A stretch of DNA of 64,000 bases from Sordariomycetes sp. S80-01Y. Its lineage: Eukaryota; Ascomycota; Sordariomycetes. The stretch spans positions 2,418,001-2,482,000 of the forward strand of contig JAXQJY010000033.1 in assembly GCA_037042185.1 (NCBI GenBank), read 5' to 3'. Under the pieces are notes generated by a model. It did not search any database. It worked only from the letters and a program-made list of their open reading frames with translations, and had not been told where the DNA came from. Shown here one piece after another: positions 11,301 through 21,894 of the stretch (position 1 is the first letter of the stretch; each line of letters opens with the position of its first letter). Made by a program: the position numbers and the translations under genes.

Positions 11301-13394
11301 CACCGCAGCCGTTCCGACGGGAAAAGTTCCCTAGCTGTGAGGCACCTGAGGCACCTGAGGCTCTCGAGGATGTGGAGGCGCATGCCGAGCCTGCCGAGGT
11401 GAACAGCCAAGCTGATGCGCGTTTGCAGAAGCTGAGAAGCTAGTGAAAGCTAGTCAGTAGCCCTGAATGTGGGTTTCTCCCCAAATTGATACGTTCGTGG
11501 ACAATGGACTACAACTACACGACTTTCCAGTTCTGACTCCAATGCGAGAAAGAGCACTATAGCTGCGTACCTGCTTTCGGCCTCGGAAGGATACAGATTG
11601 ATCGAATAGACATGACCGGGCATATTGAACGACACTGGATCTGTTCATGTGTCTTCTGTTTAGGGGTCTATGTGGCTAAGTTATTGACATCTGCAACAAC
11701 TTGGCACGGATCACGATTGAGCCAGAAAGGGGCTCGTTCAAGCCGGATGAATTTCTCCTTTCTCAAACCCACATCTCGTCTTTTCTGAATCATGAGTACT
11801 TCGATGTTCGAGTTCTAATGTGTTTATGAGTGTTGTCCTCTGATCTGTTGTTCATTTTGCGCAACAAGAACTGCTTCCAATGACCACATCGGAAGACTAC
11901 GTTTGACCCCTTGACTTGGTCGTGAGTCCACAGTGAGGCATCTCTGTTCATATGGAGACAAAAATACCTGCTGGGCAACTTTGCATATGATCATCATCAA
12001 AATTTGCTTCTCCGGAGCGCAGGCGGCTGCTGCGGCTTTCTGCCCAAAAGCAGGGAGCCGCCTCGACCGGCACAGCGCTTCCCGGTGGCCCAAGTCTGTT
12101 GTCTGAAGGCCACATTTCGAGGCGACAGCCCGCGTTCGAGACGTGAACAGGTCCTAATGGTTTCGGCACGACTTACCGCAATGCCGAAAAGCAAATATGG
12201 TTCGAGGCCATCGGGAGCCACTTGGGGCCGGACTTGGCAAAGATGGGGCACGTATCCCGCGACCTGCATCGGCGCATGGCCCGTGGAGTGGCGTGCTGCG
12301 AGCTTGGTTCCAAGTGCGCGGGATTGGAGTGATAATTCGCGACGTCCTGCATCTAGTTGTAGGTGATTCACTTGTTCAGACGACGAGATCGGATTCGGCA
12401 CCGAATGTCAAGGGTCGAGTGCATGGATAGGGGTTGGTAGGAAAACAAGGCTAAGCCGGATGGGAAACCGGCCCTGTCTCCTCCGCGGTTCCATGTGCCT
12501 CGAGGAGGGAACGCCATCTTGGCTTCTCCAACAACCTCCTGCATAATAATCAATCGGCTAGTGAGCCTCAAAAACGCGCCTGCGCCGGCGATTCGCATCT
12601 CATACATACTTTGTGACTGGTGGCATTATATCTGTTCGAACAGCCGCGTGAACATGGAAAGGCCCGACTCGGACAAGGCGTCGCGCTGAACAAGGATGAA
12701 GCTGTTAAATGGAACTAATAATGCAATCTCGACCCCCTTCAGCAGCGAGGAGCAGGAATGCGGCCATGTTGGCACGGGTTTATATCGTACGGGAAATCGG
12801 ACTGATATATCGCCGTAATTGTGAGGAGACGCGGTACAGTGGCGCTTGGCTCTGGGATCCGGGACGGCCAGTGGTCACCCGATGTGAATGGTGAGCGCAG
12901 CACGACAGGGTATTGTCGACCTCGACCAGCCGCGTGGAGCGAGATGCGATCCCAACGTTGTGCCTTCACCACTAGACGATTAAGGGTAGCTAGATGGCTG
13001 CTGAGCTTCCTGAAAGAATGGGAACCCGCGATTGGCGTCGTGGCGAGGCGGATAGCGCAATCCGCATTCCCCGGATCAACGGGCGACAGGCCAGGGTCTC
13101 TTATCGTTCCCCAGGAAAGACTGGAGACTGGGGTCTTCTGGGTCTTCTGTAGCAGTTGCATAGCGATTGTGCCAAGCTGCCAACGGGGGGACACCACCCT
13201 GCCGCTTGTGCGGCCTGGCCCTGGTTCGAGTCGCATTGACCCTCCATCCCCAATCCGCATACGGCCTGGCCTTGTCCGCACGTTTCCTTCAACTTTAAAA
13301 TGAGACGTTCTTCCCCATTTTTGATCCGTGATCCCCTCGATTCTCCTCAACATCAATCTCAGACACAGCGCAGACCACTACTACCAGCACCAGT
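8355..13394. other. Five-kilobase gene-poor region
   Basis: No complete gene can be supported between the TF start (8354) and the next transporter start (13395). Frames at 8831-9427 (+) and 11997-12401 (-) are open for 198 and 134 codons but show no family motifs and no splice-consistent extension. The central part, about 9.9-11.2 kb, is visibly richer in A+T than its surroundings and is crossed by stops in all frames. The edges must hold the promoters of the two divergent flanking genes. A possible coding remnant at 11246-11443 is listed separately. Confidence 0.6.
11246..11443 (+). pseudogene. Possible coding remnant with Pro-Glu-Ala tail
   Basis: A stop-bounded frame starting right after a TGA reads a peptide containing WYGPELRDSPQPFRREKF, then EAPEAPEALEDVEA and an acidic tail ending at TAG. 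Codon usage and amino-acid composition look protein-like, unlike the surrounding sequence, but there is no start codon and no upstream exon I could join. It may be the 3' end of a decayed gene or a last exon whose partner is not recognisable. Family unknown. Confidence 0.25.
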
Positions 13395-15325
13395 ATGGCT
13401 GAGAAGGTGGAGCCTGTGGACATTGTCCACAGCAACACTCACCATGATGAGACCAGCGCCGTACGTGTCTCATCCCATCTACAGAGTACCGTTCCTTGAT
13501 GCTGACAATGGCTCTTACAGAAAGTTGCCGAGACCAAGGTGGTCAGGGGTAACGAGGCCTACGAAGAGGCCATGATCAAGGAGCCTCCCTACGCCTGGAC
13601 CAACGGCCAGCTTTGGCTGTACGCCTTCTCCTTCGTTGGTTTCTTCTGCAGTACCATGAACGGCTACGATGGTTCCCTCATCAACAATCTGCTCCAGAAC
13701 CCGTGGTTCAAGGAGAAGTACGGGGTCGAGAACGACGGAATCTGGGCTGGCATCGTCTCCAGCATGTACCAGATTGGTGGTGTTGTTGCCTTGCCCTTTG
13801 TCGGTCCTTGCGTTGACGGCTTCGGTCGTCGTGTTGGCATGCTCATCGGAGCCGGCCTTGTTATTGTTGGTACCATCATCCAGGGTCTGTCAAATGCTCC
13901 TGGTCAGTTCATGGGCGGCCGTTTCTTGCTTGGTTTCGGTGTCTCCATCGCTGCCTCGGCTGGTCCCATGTATGTCATCGAGGTCAACCACCCGGCTTAC
14001 CGCGGTGTTCTTGGAGGTAAGCTTCTAAGAAGCTCCTGGGACTTGCAGTCGCTGACGATGCTTTAGCCATGTACAACACTCTCTGGTTCTCAGGTTCCAT
14101 CATCGCTGCTGGATCTGCACGTGGTGCCCTCAACGTGGGCGGCGACTACTCCTGGCGTCTGATTACCTGGCTCCAGGCCCTCTTCAGCGGTCTTATTGCA
14201 CTCTTCTGCATGTTCCTCCCCGAGTCGCCCCGATGGCTTTACGTCAACAACAAGAAGGAAAAGGCCAGGGAGGTGCTGACCAAGTACCACGGCCGCGGCA
14301 ACCCCGATTCCCCTTGGGTAACTCTTCAGCTCCGCGAGTACGAAGAGCTCCTCAACATGGATGGTGCCGACAAGCGCTGGTGGGACTACCGTGCGCTTTT
14401 CCGCGACCGCCCTTCCCGCTACCGTCTCATGTGCAACATTGCCATCTCCATTTTCGGTCAGTGGGCAGGTAATGCTGTTCTCAGGTAAGTTTGCCTCGCT
14501 ATGTTGACAGAGAGGTGCACGTCTAACTCGCTCAAGCTACTTCTTGGGATCCGTTCTCGACACTGCCGGCTACACCGGGTCCATCGAGCAAGCCAACATC
14601 ACTCTTATCAACAACTGCCAGCAATTCGCCTTCGCCATCTTTGGTGCCTGCTTGGTCGAGAGAGTCGGTCGTCGCCCCTTGCTCCTCTTCTCCTTCACGG
14701 CCTGTACCGTCGTCTGGCTCGGCATGACCATCGCGTCGTCTCAGTTCCAGGCCTCCTACATTGGTGACGACGACGAGGGCGAGCCGATGTACAGCAACAG
14801 CGCTGCCGGCAAGGCTTCTTTGGCCATGATCTTCATGTTCGGTGCCTTCTTCAGCGTTGGTGTTACTCCTCTTCAGGCGCTCTACCCCGTCGAGGTTCTG
14901 TCCTTCGAGATGCGTGCCAAGGGCATGGCCTTCTCCAACTTGGCTGTCAACGCAGCTGGTATGCTCAACCAGTACGCCTGGCCGGTCTCCATGAAACAGA
15001 TTGGTTGGAAGACTTACATTGTTTTCACCATCTGGGACGCGGTCCAAGCCACGGTCGTGTACTTCTTCATCCCCGAGACCAAGGGTCGCACTGTAAGTTA
15101 TCTGTCACTTGGGCGTGAGCGTGGTGCCGCGGCTAACACCTGTGACTACAGCTCGAAGAACTCGACGAGATCTTCCACGCGAAGAACCCCGTCAGGGCTG
15201 CCACGGAGAAGAAGGAGCTGGCTCTCACAGAGACAGGTGATGTCATTGGCGTCAACAGCTTCTCGTACGGTTTGGGAGCCGCTGGTGCTGGTGGTGGCGG
15301 CGGCGACGGTGGCGGTGGCGCCTAA
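13395..15325 (+). CDS. MFS sugar transporter, lactose-permease-like
   Basis: Five exons: 13395-13460, 13521-14016, 14067-14484, 14537-15092, 15152-15325, total 1710 nt, 569 residues. Introns are 50-60 nt with GT-AG ends. TM1 carries FCSTMNGYDGSLINNLL; other marks are DGFGRR after TM2, PESPRWLY after TM6, the loop KYHGRGNPDS, and PETKGRTLEELDEIF created by the last splice. QWAGNAVLSYFLGSVLD in TM7 is typical of the Lac12/STL-like branch of fungal di- and monosaccharide porters. The last 20 residues are a glycine run (AGAGGGGGDGGGGA). Plasma membrane; substrate unknown. The first exon encodes only a hydrophilic 22-residue N-terminus, so the start rests on splice fit and a CT/AC-rich leader. Confidence 0.88.
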
Positions 15326-15821
15326 CCGTCTTTGCGGGAGGACAGTCGCACCGCATAAGATAGCATGATGATCCCTTTCAATTTCTCCATCAGAGCTTCT
15401 AATGCAATACGTCCCCGACACTTATTCAAACCACGGATGCTTGACCAGGCATCCTCTGTCCGTCGATTTAATCCAGGGGATAGGGGCGTCTGGGATCTAA
15501 AGCCTCACATACCGAGTGATCATCTATACAATGCATTTAAAATCTCCCGACTCGATGCCTTGGAAATGTGTTAAATACAAATCTTTGTCCATTTAAAAAT
15601 GTAGTGTTTTGCCCCTTTTCGCAGCTTCTTCAGTCATTGGCCAGAGAGTGGATCCTCGACCCCGGATTCTGGACCTCGGCAAGATGGCTCACAGCGGCAC
15701 GGCGCTCCCTCGTCTTCACTACCATCATTTCAGTCACAGAACATCCCATCCCTAGATTTACTGGTGCTACAATCAAACTTCTTCCACACAGCTACTGAGT
15801 TTCCATTGATATTGCTTCGCC
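15326..15821. other. Intergenic region
   Basis: 496 bp between the transporter stop and the SDR start in the same direction. It contains the transporter 3' end and SDR promoter; I see no other feature. Confidence 0.5.
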
Positions 15822-16719
15822 ATGCAGATCAAAGGCCGCACCTTCATCATCTCGGGCGGGTAAGTTACCAAGATCACATGCTTCGCAGAGCGCAGCACTG
15901 ACCTCATCCCGACAGCGCTTCCGGTCTTGGGAAAGCATGCGTGCAGGAGGTCTGCAAGAACGGAGGCAATGCCGCCATTCTGGACATGAACGAGGAGGAT
16001 GGGGAGGCCTTTGCTAAGGAGCTCGGCGGCAGCGGGCGCTTCTTCGTCTGCAACGTGCTTGAGACGGACAGTATTGCGAAAGCAGTGGAAGGTGCTGCAG
16101 CTTGGGCCAAGGAGACTGGGAAGGCCTTGGGCGGCGTCATCCCTGCGGCCGGTGTGTCCACGCCTGCGACGGTGAGTAGCCCCGAGCGAAGACCTTTGCT
16201 GCGCCACTGATTGACGAGGAATAGATCCTCGACCGTGAGGGACAGCCCTTCAGCTTAGATGACTTCGACTTCGTCCTTAACGTCAATCTCAGGGGCACAA
16301 TCGATCTCGTCCGACAGTCTCTGCCCCATCTAGCCTCAGCAACGCCATCCGATCCAGACGGCGAACGCGGCATCATAATTATGGTCGCCTCCTCGGCAGC
16401 CTTCGACGGCCAGAAGGGCCAGGTGAGCTACTCGGCGTCCAAGGGCGCCGTCACTGCCATGACCCTGCCCATGGCGAGGGATCTCAGCCGGCACGGCATT
16501 CGCGTGGTGACCATCGCGCCCAGTCTTTTCGACAGTCGCATGACCAGCATGATGGGCGGTAAGGTAAGGAAGAGCCTAGAGGGCGCGATGGAGTTCCCGC
16601 GACGGGCGGGTAAGCCGGAGGAGTTTGCTAGTCTGGCAAGGCAGGCGATTGAGAATGCAATGTTGAACGGGACTGTGATTCGCTTGGACGGGGGGATGAG
16701 GATGCCCAGTAAGATGTGA
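15822..16719 (+). CDS. SDR, 3-hydroxyacyl-CoA dehydrogenase type-2 (HSD10) like
   Basis: Three exons: 15822-15859, 15916-16171, 16225-16719, total 789 nt, 262 residues, matching the ~260 residues of the HSD17B10 family. The first splice completes the NAD-binding SGGASGLGKA motif. Also visible are DMNEEDG (acidic residue after beta-2, favouring NAD), PAAGVSTPAT in place of NNAG, VASSAAFDG with the catalytic Ser, and YSASKGA with catalytic Tyr/Lys. The C-terminal IRLDGGMRMPSKM fits the family. Expected role is NAD-dependent oxidation of 3-hydroxyacyl-CoA or related alcohols, often mitochondrial, though no clear presequence is present here. Substrate is inferred from family only. Confidence 0.85.
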
Positions 16720-17180
16720 GTTGGGGTAGTGGCTTGACAAGTGTATATTATGCGCGGAGACTTTGATATCTGGATTCCGCCTTGTTCGCTGAGGAATTGA
16801 ATGAAGGATTTAAGATGTCAGATTATCCAATGGCGCTGCGATACTAGGTCCAAAGCGACCAAGCGGGGAGCCGGACATTGAGTACCGACGCGAGAGGAGG
16901 TCGAGGCTTGGCTCCTTTGAATGTAGGCCGACTTAATTACCAGTAGAGGCCGCATTGCCCATGCATTACCAGTGCGTACTCATCGGTAAATCTCTAGTCG
17001 CTTTAGAAATGATTGGGTGTCTGTTGTCGAGTGAGGTGATCTCCAATAGGCCGAAATCGGCACCAGTCGTACGTAGTCGGCTATAACATCATCCGCGGAG
17101 GCTTCGACTTGTGAACTTGACAACCGTCAACTCTCGGATTGCCAAAAGCCTCAGTCAATCCCCGCCTTTCAATACCAGCC
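16720..17180. other. Intergenic region
   Basis: 461 bp between two plus-strand genes. The 5' edge of the downstream gene has an in-frame ATG at 17139 in poorer context than the CCATGG at 17181. No further feature seen. Confidence 0.45.
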
Positions 17181-18324
17181 ATGGCTCCGTACCAAATCGC
17201 GGTCCTCGATGATTACCAGGGCCTGTCCCAGACCAAATTCTCGAAGCTCGAGCCCGGCGAATTCGAAGTTACGTATTTTCCAGATACGCTTCCCGCGTAC
17301 GATCGCTCAGACGTGCCGCAATGGAAGAAAGATGAGCTCGTTCAACGCCTTTTGCCTTTTCAGGTCATTTGTAAGCTTCATCGTCTTCTTGCATGATTGC
17401 ATGATTGCATGATTGACGAGAACAGGCACGATGAGAGAGCGCACTCCCTTTCCTGAAGGGCTCATCAATCAATTGCCAAACCTCAGGCTGCTGCTTACGA
17501 CAGGCACTCGTAACAACGCCCTTTCACTGCCTACATTCAAGAGCAAGTCGATTCCTGTGGCCGGAACGATCAGCTCTGGGTCCAAGCTCTCCAAGACTAA
17601 GGGGGCCGGCACGGACTCAACGACTGAGCACTGCATCACGCTCATCCTCTCGTTGGCGCGGAACATCGCTGCTGACGACGCCAACGTGAAGAATGGCGGT
17701 TGGCAGTCAGTGTTCGCCACCGGGTTGAGCGGCAAGACTCTGGGGGTCGTGGGCCTTGGGAGGTTGGGAGTGTCCACTGCCAGAATCATGAAGGTCGCGT
17801 TCGGCATGAAGGTTGTCGCGTGGAGTAGCAACCTAACACAGGAGGCCGCAGACGAGCAGGCTGAGAGCGCAGGTCTGCCGGTCGAAGATGAAGACGGCGA
17901 GAAGACATTCAAGGTGGTAAGCAAAGAGGAACTCTTCAGCACGGCGGATGTTGTCAGCGTCCACCTCGTACTGTCGGATCGTTCGAGAGGGGTGATCACC
18001 AAGGACGACCTGGATAGGATGAAGAGAACGGCGTTCTTCGTGAACACATCCCGCGGGCCCTTGGTAGTTGAAGAGGATCTGCTTCGTATCCTGAAAGACG
18101 GCAAAATTGCCGGTGCTGCAACAGATGTCTTCGATATCGAGCCCTTGCCGTTAGACAGTGAGTGGAGGAGCCAAGACTGGGGACGCAATGGGCGAAGCCG
18201 AGTCATTGTAACACCCCACATGGGCTATGTGGAAGAGTCCTCGATCGGAGGGTGGTATGAGCAGCAGGTTGCCAACATTGAGCGGTGGGCTAAAGGAGAG
18301 GAGCTCGCCAATGTGCTTGCTTGA
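17181..18324 (+). CDS. D-isomer-specific 2-hydroxyacid dehydrogenase
   Basis: Exons 17181-17370 and 17426-18324, total 1089 nt, 362 residues. The 55-nt intron carries a short tandem of the heptamer-like unit TGCATGAT. The N-terminal catalytic lobe begins YQIAVLDDYQG. The Rossmann motif GKTLGVVGLGRLG lies near residue 170. Catalytic residues are Arg in VNTSRGPLV, Glu in DVFDIEPL and His in VTPHMGYV. NAD(P)-dependent reduction of a 2-keto acid, of the glyoxylate/phosphoglycerate dehydrogenase type, is expected; exact substrate unknown. The ATG at 17181 has ideal context (CCATGG); an in-frame ATG at 17139 would add 14 residues. Its stop is 18 bp from the stop of the convergent membrane-protein gene. 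Confidence 0.87.
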
Positions 18325-18342
18325 GTATGCGACAAAGATGCC

Positions 18343-18945
18343 CTATGTACCAGAATTGATGCCTTGTCCGCTGTTACCCCTCCACACGTCCCACTCTCCC
18401 TCGTCCTCGACATCGTTGTCCTCCGCCACAACCAGTACCTCACGGTTGAGGTCCAGCCTCTCTGACGGCGCAGATATCCTCCACAAGGCCTTCGCCGCCG
18501 TAGTGAGCAACCACCCAAAGATGCCAACGAAGACGAACGGCGAGCTCAGCACAAATATAAACTGGAACAACGCCCCAACCACCCCCAAGTTCTTATTACC
18601 CCACCACTTGCCGCCAGGCAGCATCAGATCAAGCAGCGAGAGGCAGGCCAGGGCAAAAACGTAGAGCGCCCACAGAGCACTCAGCACGATGAGCAGCAGG
18701 CTACCCTTTCGGTCTTGGTAGAAGATGAAGTCAAGTCGCTTCGTGTGGCGTTGGCAGACATGGAGGTAGGACAGCGTTCGGTACAGGAGAAAGAGAACGA
18801 GGGAGAACTCGAGGAGGAAGGTAATGGGGGTGATCCAGTGGAGTTCTGAGGGCAATAGAGAGACGGACCAGATGGTGAGGGTCGTGCAGGCGCTCACGAA
18901 CATGACCGCCTTAGGGACGGACCGCGGGTGTTCAGTAGACGACAT
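18343..18945 (-). CDS. Putative four-TM membrane protein
   Basis: Single-exon frame of 200 residues from the ATG at 18945 (a longer frame opens upstream to 19107, but this start gives the compact family-like N-terminus MSSTEHPRSVPKAVM). Four hydrophobic segments are visible: VMFVSACTTLTIWSVSLL, ITFLLEFSLVLFLLYRTL, LLIVLSALWALYVFALACL and LFQFIFVLSSPFVFVGIFG. A basic loop HVCQRHTKRLDFIFYQDRKG lies between the second and third. The tail is acidic (EDNDVEDEGEWDVW) and cytosolic. The four-helix layout recalls MARVEL-type proteins but I do not recognise a specific family. Overlap of transcripts with the convergent dehydrogenase is almost unavoidable given the 18-bp gap. Confidence 0.65.
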   Translation of the reverse strand: MSSTEHPRSVPKAVMFVSACTTLTIWSVSLLPSELHWITPITFLLEFSLVLFLLYRTLSYLHVCQRHTKRLDFIFYQDRKGSLLLIVLSALWALYVFALACLSLLDLMLPGGKWWGNKNLGVVGALFQFIFVLSSPFVFVGIFGWLLTTAAKALWRISAPSERLDLNREVLVVAEDNDVEDEGEWDVWRGNSGQGINSGT

Positions 18946-19721
18946 GGCGGATGGTAAGATGATGGGGTAGCCGGCGCCGTTGGATGTTGAATTCAGGATA
19001 AGGAGTTGAAGTGGGAGGGCCGCGGTGATCGTCGAAGCGCCCTGGATGCGGCGCAGCGGGTGTTTGAACAGGGGTACGAATGATTCCGTAAATAGACCCC
19101 CGGTCATGCACTCGGCTCCTGACTTGCTACCCTACAGCGTGAACGAATGCCTCATCTTTGCGTTTGTATCAACAATTTTCATTGTCAAGAAGTCATCTCA
19201 ACATTATCGTCTCGTTAGGCAAGGTGGAGCGGGTTCTTTGTTCGCGAATGTGGTTATGCTACCTGTGAGGAGCACTCGCATCAGCCCGTCAGGCACCGTA
19301 ATTGTTTCAACCCAGGTCTCAAGGCTGTGGTGTTAGATCTAGTGCTTCTAAGATCCCTCTGTCACTTAAAGTGGCAACTCGTTCTATGTGTTCGGAGTAA
19401 GAAATCCGAAGATGTTAAAAGAACAGGAATATACTGGCCATCACATCGAGGCTCACTGTGTCTCAGGCTTAATGGTGGCCGTCTGGGAAGAGAGATGCCA
19501 GCTTACATAAAAAGCAGGGGTTCCCTGCCTTGCAGCCCGACATCATCATGCGCGAATCGAGAGCAGCCCGATAAGAAACCACCAACGTCACGAATCCACC
19601 GCAACCTCGGTCCACCAGCATCTTAGCCCTCCAGCCTCTCGAAACCCCGCCGTTGTTAAACCGAATCCTCGAGTTCCATGCGATCGCGACGATAGCAGCT
19701 TCAGACACCCGCGCCGCTGCC
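18946..19721. other. Divergent intergenic region
   Basis: 776 bp between the minus-strand membrane protein and the plus-strand Rab gene. It should contain both promoters. No conserved frame or RNA gene is seen. Confidence 0.45.
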
Positions 19722-20921
19722 ATGACACGACCGCGTAAGTCGTCGGGCGCGAGCGAGGAGAGCGGCGGCAGTGCCCCGGAGCAGGTCGGATTCCCGTACG
19801 ATGCGCGCTGGATGAGTGCTGACGATTGGTAGGAGCTGGGGAGCATGTACGATTATCTGGCAAAGATCATTTTGTTGGGACCGAGCGGAACAGGAAAGTA
19901 AGGGCGCCATCGATGCGATCGGCACAATGCGCGGCGGGAAGGCTGACGACTTGCTCAACCAGGTCATGCTTATTACATCGCTTCGTGAAGAACGAGTGGC
20001 GGACGCTCTCATCGCAGACTATCGGCGTCGAATTTGCCAGCAAAATCATCAAAGTCGGCACGGGCGCGAGGCGGAAACGAATCAAGCTACAGGTGCGGCG
20101 CAACGAGCGGCTCAACCGGGCCTTGATATGCTGACGGGACATAGCTTTGGGACACAGCTGGCACAGAACGATTCCGGTCAGTCTCGAGGTCTTACTACCG
20201 CGGTGCCGCTGGCGCGATCCTCGTCTACGACATCACATCGCACAACTCCTTCCGCTCGATACAGCCCTTCCTCAACGATGCACGCGCTTTGGCCTCCCCG
20301 AACCTGAGCCTTATGCTCGTAGGGAACAAGCTTGATCTCGCTTCCGACTCGTTAGTGGACACGAGCTTACCGCCTCCGACACCGAGCAGCATGGGGTCAA
20401 CATCCACGATTACCGCAGGCGCAGCGCCCAGCTCCCTCTCGCTGGGGACGACACCTGGCGGGAGCTCATATCGCGATCACAGCGGTTCGATCACGGCAGG
20501 CACGCAGCAACGAGCCACGATAGCCCCCGAGGGTAGAGAGGTGTCGAGCGCTGAAGCAAGTCGATGGGCAAGCACTGCTGGGATTTCGGTGGTCACGGAA
20601 TCGAGTGCGCTGAATGGCGAGGGAGTCGATGAGATCTTTGGCAGGCTGGCGCGCATGATCTTGACCAAAATTGAGCTAGGCGAGATCGATCCAGATGACC
20701 CAATGAGCGGCATCCAGTACGGCGACGGCGGAGGCTGGAATACGGCCAGCGATGGCGGCAGCATCAAGAGCACAATGACTGGCGGCACGATCGACGACAC
20801 ACTTGGTGGCCTCCGAAGGCGGAAGAGAGGAAAGAGCAGAACTCAGAACTGGGGACTGCGGGAGTGGGAGGAAGTGTTCACATTGAGCAGCAACCGGAGG
20901 AGAGGCAACGGATGCTGCTGA
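19722..20921 (+). CDS. Rab4-like small GTPase with long insert
   Basis: Proposed exons 19722-19784, 19833-19897, 19963-20092, 20145-20921; total 1035 nt, 344 residues. The last three exons are secure; the first is inferred from a 48-nt intron with a TGCTGAC branch site and TAG acceptor, otherwise translation could start at ATG 19845. GTPase motifs: P-loop GPSGTGKS (about 37-44), switch [30 protein letters not shown] (about 147) and ESSALNG (about 237). The protein ends GNGCC, a double-cysteine geranylgeranylation site. The region between NKLD and ESSAL is about 85 residues rather than about 30, with a Ser/Thr/Pro-rich insert. Closest in pattern to Rab4/Ypt4, which acts in endosomal recycling. 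Confidence 0.85.
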
Positions 20922-21894
20922 GACGCCAACCAAATCGCAAACGCGTCTGACTTTCGCTTGGGACTTCTGCTAGTAACCGGGACTGCCTGGGGGTATTTGG
21001 ACATTGTCCGATTTCTTTTATTGCAAGCGAGCTGTGGCGTTGGACTGCGGATAGACGTCGAACACGACGACGCTGGCATCTTCTTTTTTTGGGACCACGG
21101 TCTTTTTACGGTCTTGTCAACTAGATACGGTCGAGTACCCTTGTGGTAGTACATAATAACCAAACACGGTCGTTCATCAGCACATCTCCCTGGCCTTCGC
21201 GTGTGACCTCGATGAGTTGCCGGAGCTATTCAGTCCGCGCTTTGCCGGTGGGCCCCCCCGCGCCGAGTCCACCTAGAGCTGGTGATGATATAGTGGCACT
21301 GTTTGAGTTACTATAAAAGGTCCACACTCTGTCGACGGGGAGACCTTTTGCGCTGCAACACCAAGGCAATATGAAGTTCCGGGCGTGACCCACCATCTTT
21401 CGCCTTGTTATATTCCCGACAAGAAGGGACAAAACATTCTTTAGAATCGGAATCTGTCCTCATCGAGCTGATTCTCAACCAAACGGGGCTACATAGTACC
21501 GAAGCGGAGTGGAAACGCCCCAGCTTGGCCCCAGCTCGGCCCCGGGGAGTGGTGCGCTAGGACGCTCTTTCGGAGGACGCACCGCAGCTTGAGCAACCCG
21601 CTCGGGGGGTCTCATGGTTGGCATTGCGGTGCTTTCCAAGGAATTGAGCGGACGTAAAAGAGGCGATCCCAGGCGTTTTGTTCCTCGTAACTGCCTGATA
21701 GAGCGAACCCCTCATCTGCCCCTACAAATCACACCGCGGGGTCCTGGATTTGGAGAAGGCAAGTATTAGCCTATTTGTTGACCTTCTTTCTGTCTTTACA
21801 CGGCCATAAGCTTTCTTCTACCTCCCCAACTTCACCTCAACTTGGACCTTTCCTCCTCTCATCTATGACCCGCGTCTGGCTCAACACCGTCAGA
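20922..21894. other. Intergenic region with TATA-like element
   Basis: 973 bp upstream of beta-mannosidase. A TATAAAAGG string lies at about 21312, nearly 600 bp before the chosen start, and the final 100 bp is a CT-rich leader. No other gene is visible. Confidence 0.4.

Noticed and set aside
11997-12401. 134-codon minus-strand open frame
   Set aside because: No recognisable motif and conflicting frames on the opposite strand; not enough to call a gene.
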